A model generated the notes under the pieces. It worked only from the letters and a program-made list of their open reading frames with translations, was not told the origin of the DNA and did no database searches. Both the position numbers and the translations under genes were made by a program. A stretch of DNA of 64,000 nucleotides from Ilex aquifolium (taxonomy: Eukaryota; Streptophyta; Magnoliopsida; Aquifoliales; Aquifoliaceae): contig OX637394.1 of the NCBI GenBank assembly GCA_951799425.1, positions 7,141,501-7,205,500 of the forward strand. Reading direction: 5' to 3'. Of this stretch, positions 61,053-64,000 are shown piece after piece; within the stretch, counting starts at the first letter, position 1, and every line of letters begins with the position of its first letter.

Positions 61053-61816
61053 ATTATTAAGAAAATGTGACATTCATGAAACTTTTTTCCGTGACTATAA
61101 CGGATTATCTGATGACAAGGCAATTTATATGAACACAAGCATATGTGGCGATATCTGCAGTGCACCTATATCACTAAAGGTTAACACAACTAACTCCAGG
61201 TTTGCTCATTTATTGACTTGTTGGGTAACTGCAGTCAGAAATTAAGTTTAATTCAATGGTTTACGATGAAGGGCATATGATGCATAGTAGCCAAGTATGA
61301 TACTAATTTATAGCCAAAGTTTAGCTTGCCTAGACACGGCACCTGGAATATGAAATCTAGAGGGTGTCTGCCACATATTTAGTGCCAATCACCATGACAG
61401 TCCTTAACGTTGGCATGGGAAGAAGATTATGAAATCTATAGGACAGAAACCACAGCTGATAAGTGCATCGGTTCTTGTTATCGCCTTACCGGTTGCCGCT
61501 CTTCTTCCCACTTAATTCTTTCAACAAGCACAAATTAGCTCCTTTATGTGCCTAGCGGACAAATAGAATACATTTTTACCTGTTATAGCTTATTACCTTC
61601 AAGTATGAGGTAGGAGAGAAAAAAGGAAGATGGAACAGATGATTCCAGTGATCAATTATACACTTGAGCAATAATGGCATGAAACCTTGTTTCCCACAAA
61701 ACCTAAACTTTGAAAACAAAAACGTAACAATCTCTAGAACATGGCAAAAATAACAATTCTGAAACAGTACAACAAATAATTTTTGCAAGCTTGGGATGGT
61801 TCAAACCTCTCACCAA
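61053..61816. other. convergent intergenic region, laccase 2 / SWC6
   Basis: The two genes point toward each other, so this holds both 3' UTRs. No additional ORF with support is present. Confidence 0.5.
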
Positions 61817-63520
61817 TCAAGCAACAAATTTAAGACAACGAGTATCACTGTGTATGTTCTGGCACCGGATTGAACAGAAGCGCATCCCGCATTTAACACA
61901 TGTATAGTTGGCGTTGAATCCACAAACAGTACAGAAATGGCGGCGAGAAGTGGAGCTTGGAGGCCCTACTGCTGCTCTCAAATAGGAGGGAACATGAGGA
62001 GGCAGGGATTCCAGGTTTGCCTATTTTCATTGGTTGAATGGTGAGAACGATTGATTAACAACAGCCTAGAAGCCAAAAACAGACAAGAAGCAAGTTCTTT
62101 GATTACCTCATGCAAGAGCTCAAGGAAAGATCTTGGGGCCTTCTTAGCATTCTCAAGTGCTTTTGCTTGACGAGTTTTGCGCTTTGTGCTTTTCGATTGC
62201 CTCTTCTGGAATACTGCAACACCAGCCACAAGAAGAGTCAAAACACTATACCTAAGATAGAGAATAATACCAACCAATTACAGATGGTATACTAAAATGA
62301 AACTTCCCATTAACCTATTAAGAAGAGAAAAAATAGAACTCAAACCAGTAGAAAAAAGTTCATGGGTAGAACTGCATAGAACTTATCCCAACTACAGGTC
62401 TAGTTAGCTTAAATAAACAGTTCTCGCTACTAAATGCAAACTAGAAGATACATGAAATACTTATGTTTGAATGCAATGATGTGGAAAGAAAAGAATTGGA
62501 ATGAAAGGAAAGTTACATCATCTGTATGGAAGTTTGTGGATTTAAGGACCCTTCACCCATTTTTCTTTTCTTTTCTTCCCGAAAGTGGAAAGATTTGGAG
62601 AGAAACAAAAATTGAGTTGGTGATGAACGGTTTTGCTCCCAGTTTTTATGAAAAGTAATTCCCTACGTTGTCCTTCCAGTTAATAAAATCAATCATTCTT
62701 TTCTTTTCTTCTCTCGTTTTATTAACTCCCAAGTAAGGGGAGTGAATATGATATTTTCTTCACTTTTTTTCTCTCCTAAGCTCCCAAACAAAGATGAAGA
62801 ATTACATTTTCTCTTCTTTTCTCCTCTCCTTCATGATCCCTTATTTTATTTTCTTTCCAAAACTCACAAACATAAAGTTAGAAGTCATTTGATGGACAGG
62901 GTAGCTACAGCCTACATGTAATTTTTTTCCTGTGGGGAGGCTCCCCGTATCAGGAGCATTGATAAGTAGGACCATATTTCAGGTATGGTAGTAATACCTA
63001 AATGCTAGGCAGCTTATGTTAACCAAACATGTTTTCTATAATAATAATTCAGCTGTGAAACAAAATTACAGTCACAAAAGAAACTTGTAATCTAAAACAT
63101 CTTCAAAGCAAAACTTATAATGTTTGACAAGCAAAAATAGTAAAGAAAATAAAAAAGGATTAATCAAAAGTAGACCTTGATCATCCTCATCGAGAGATGC
63201 ATCGTCGTCATCGTCAGCCTGTATCAATTCTGCACCAGCATTGTCATTTTCCAAAGCTTCAAGACGAGCAAGAACTGCCTAATACAACAGTTTTAACAAA
63301 GAAGAATCACTGAATATTGAGATAGATGCCCAAGCTAGTAATCAATTCGAGGCCACAACCTCACTCAAATTCACAATCAAACACTGAAAAAGACGGCGAG
63401 AGGAGTTCGACAGACCTGTGTTCGATTGTCATTGCTGGCAAGTGCCGCAGCCATTTTTGTAGCAACCCTACGAGTTCGAGTTGACATACGACGGAGTAAA
63501 TTTGGGGCATCCTCGTCCAT
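61817..63520 (-). CDS. SWC6: SWR1 complex subunit SWC6/SEF-like (zinc finger HIT)
   Basis: SWC6 (SEF, the ZNHIT1 type) is a subunit of the nuclear SWR1 complex, which exchanges H2A for H2A.Z and affects flowering time in Arabidopsis. Four minus-strand exons (63520-63416, 63278-63176, 62213-62107, 62020-61817) give 172 aa, against about 171 in Arabidopsis. In order come the N-terminal MSTRTRRVATKMAAALASND, an acidic stretch ADDDDDASLDEDD, the basic KSTKRKTRQAKALE with KAPRSFLELL, then VPSYLRAAVGPPSSTSRRHF, and a C-terminal HIT zinc finger FCTVCGFNANYTCVKCG ... FCSIRCQNIHSDTRC. All Cys and His ligands of the finger are present. The 5' UTR carries a CT microsatellite on the coding strand. Start and splice phases are consistent throughout. 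Confidence 0.94.
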
Positions 63521-63717
63521 TGCTGCATAAAGAAACTTGAATTAGATGAAATAGCTCAAAATACCAGTGTCTCTGAATAGGTAGAGAAATGGAAGACCTA
63601 ATTGTACTAACTGTAATCAAAACACTCTCATATCAAAAAAAGATCATATCTTCTCATGTATATGAGAAAGAGGGACTAACGTGATTGTTGGTGGCCTCCA
63701 ACGGAGGAATTAGCAGA

Positions 63718-63720
<3 letters not shown>

Positions 63721-63750
<30 letters not shown>
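63721..63750. repeat. (GA)15 microsatellite upstream of SWC6
   Basis: On the SWC6 coding strand this is a CT run about 200 bp before the ATG, a common 5' UTR or promoter feature in plants. Confidence 0.9.
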
Positions 63751-63753
<3 letters not shown>

Positions 63754-64000
63754 CAGTCGGCGAAATACAAGCAGCGACGCTTGCCTGAAGAATGGGGTTT
63801 AACCCGACTGAGGTTTAAACCGGAGTCCGGAGGGATAGTTGAAAGGATAGTTCAAGTGTAACACGATGGATGGGCTATTTCCCCTCCCATAAATGTATAT
63901 TCTGACCTTATTAAAATCTTTATTATTAGATTTGGGTGGGATTACCCTTAAATCTCATTTCTTATTCTATTTAATTATTTTATTTCAAACTATTAAGTTC
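63751..64000. promoter_or_regulatory. SWC6 promoter region
   Basis: Sequence upstream of SWC6 on its coding strand. It becomes AT-rich toward the window edge; no specific element is identified. Confidence 0.35.

Overview
The window is nuclear DNA of a flowering plant, most likely a woody eudicot. It has intron-rich genes with GT-AG splicing, plant-type retrotransposons, a plastid-like rRNA fragment, and AT-rich spacers full of MITE-like repeats. I cannot name the species. Exon joins were made by eye from reading frame, splice signals and remembered family sequences; no search was run.

Layout. 1-4970: 3' part of a decayed Ty3/gypsy (Athila/Tat-type) element with its 3' LTR. 5374-9117 (-): sorting nexin SNX2-like gene with four exons visible; the short C-terminal exon is missing, and the gypsy element lies where it should be. 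10490-13690: repeat mosaic enclosing a truncated F-box/kelch (SKIP11-like) gene fragment. 13787-18475 (-): nearly pristine Ty1/copia element with an open 1406-aa polyprotein, 217-bp LTRs and a 5-bp target duplication. 20103-24171 (-): complete but dead PIF/Harbinger transposon with TTA target duplications and decayed transposase and Myb/SANT-like genes. 24971-27888: four head-to-tail copies of a Helitron-like unit, each carrying a GGN minisatellite. 28198-28539: two adjacent MULE-type MITEs. 28868-46289 (+): a 19-exon gene for NAA25, the auxiliary subunit of the NatB N-terminal acetyltransferase; its introns hold a LINE remnant, an organellar rRNA fragment and a hAT-like MITE. 46290-54500: gene-poor, with palindromic MITEs and a 1.46-kb TIR element. 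54622-57263 and 58224-61052 (+): two tandem laccase genes, each 575 aa and six exons. 61817-63520 (-): SWC6/SEF-like zinc-finger HIT subunit of the SWR1 chromatin remodelling complex.

The host genes (SNX2, NAA25, SWC6) are unrelated single-copy housekeeping types, so there is no operon-like logic. Only the laccases form a functional cluster, made by tandem duplication with part of the promoter kept. The most unusual structure is the Helitron-like tandem array, where the 3' end (CTAG) of one unit abuts the 5' TC end of the next, as expected of rolling-circle read-through.
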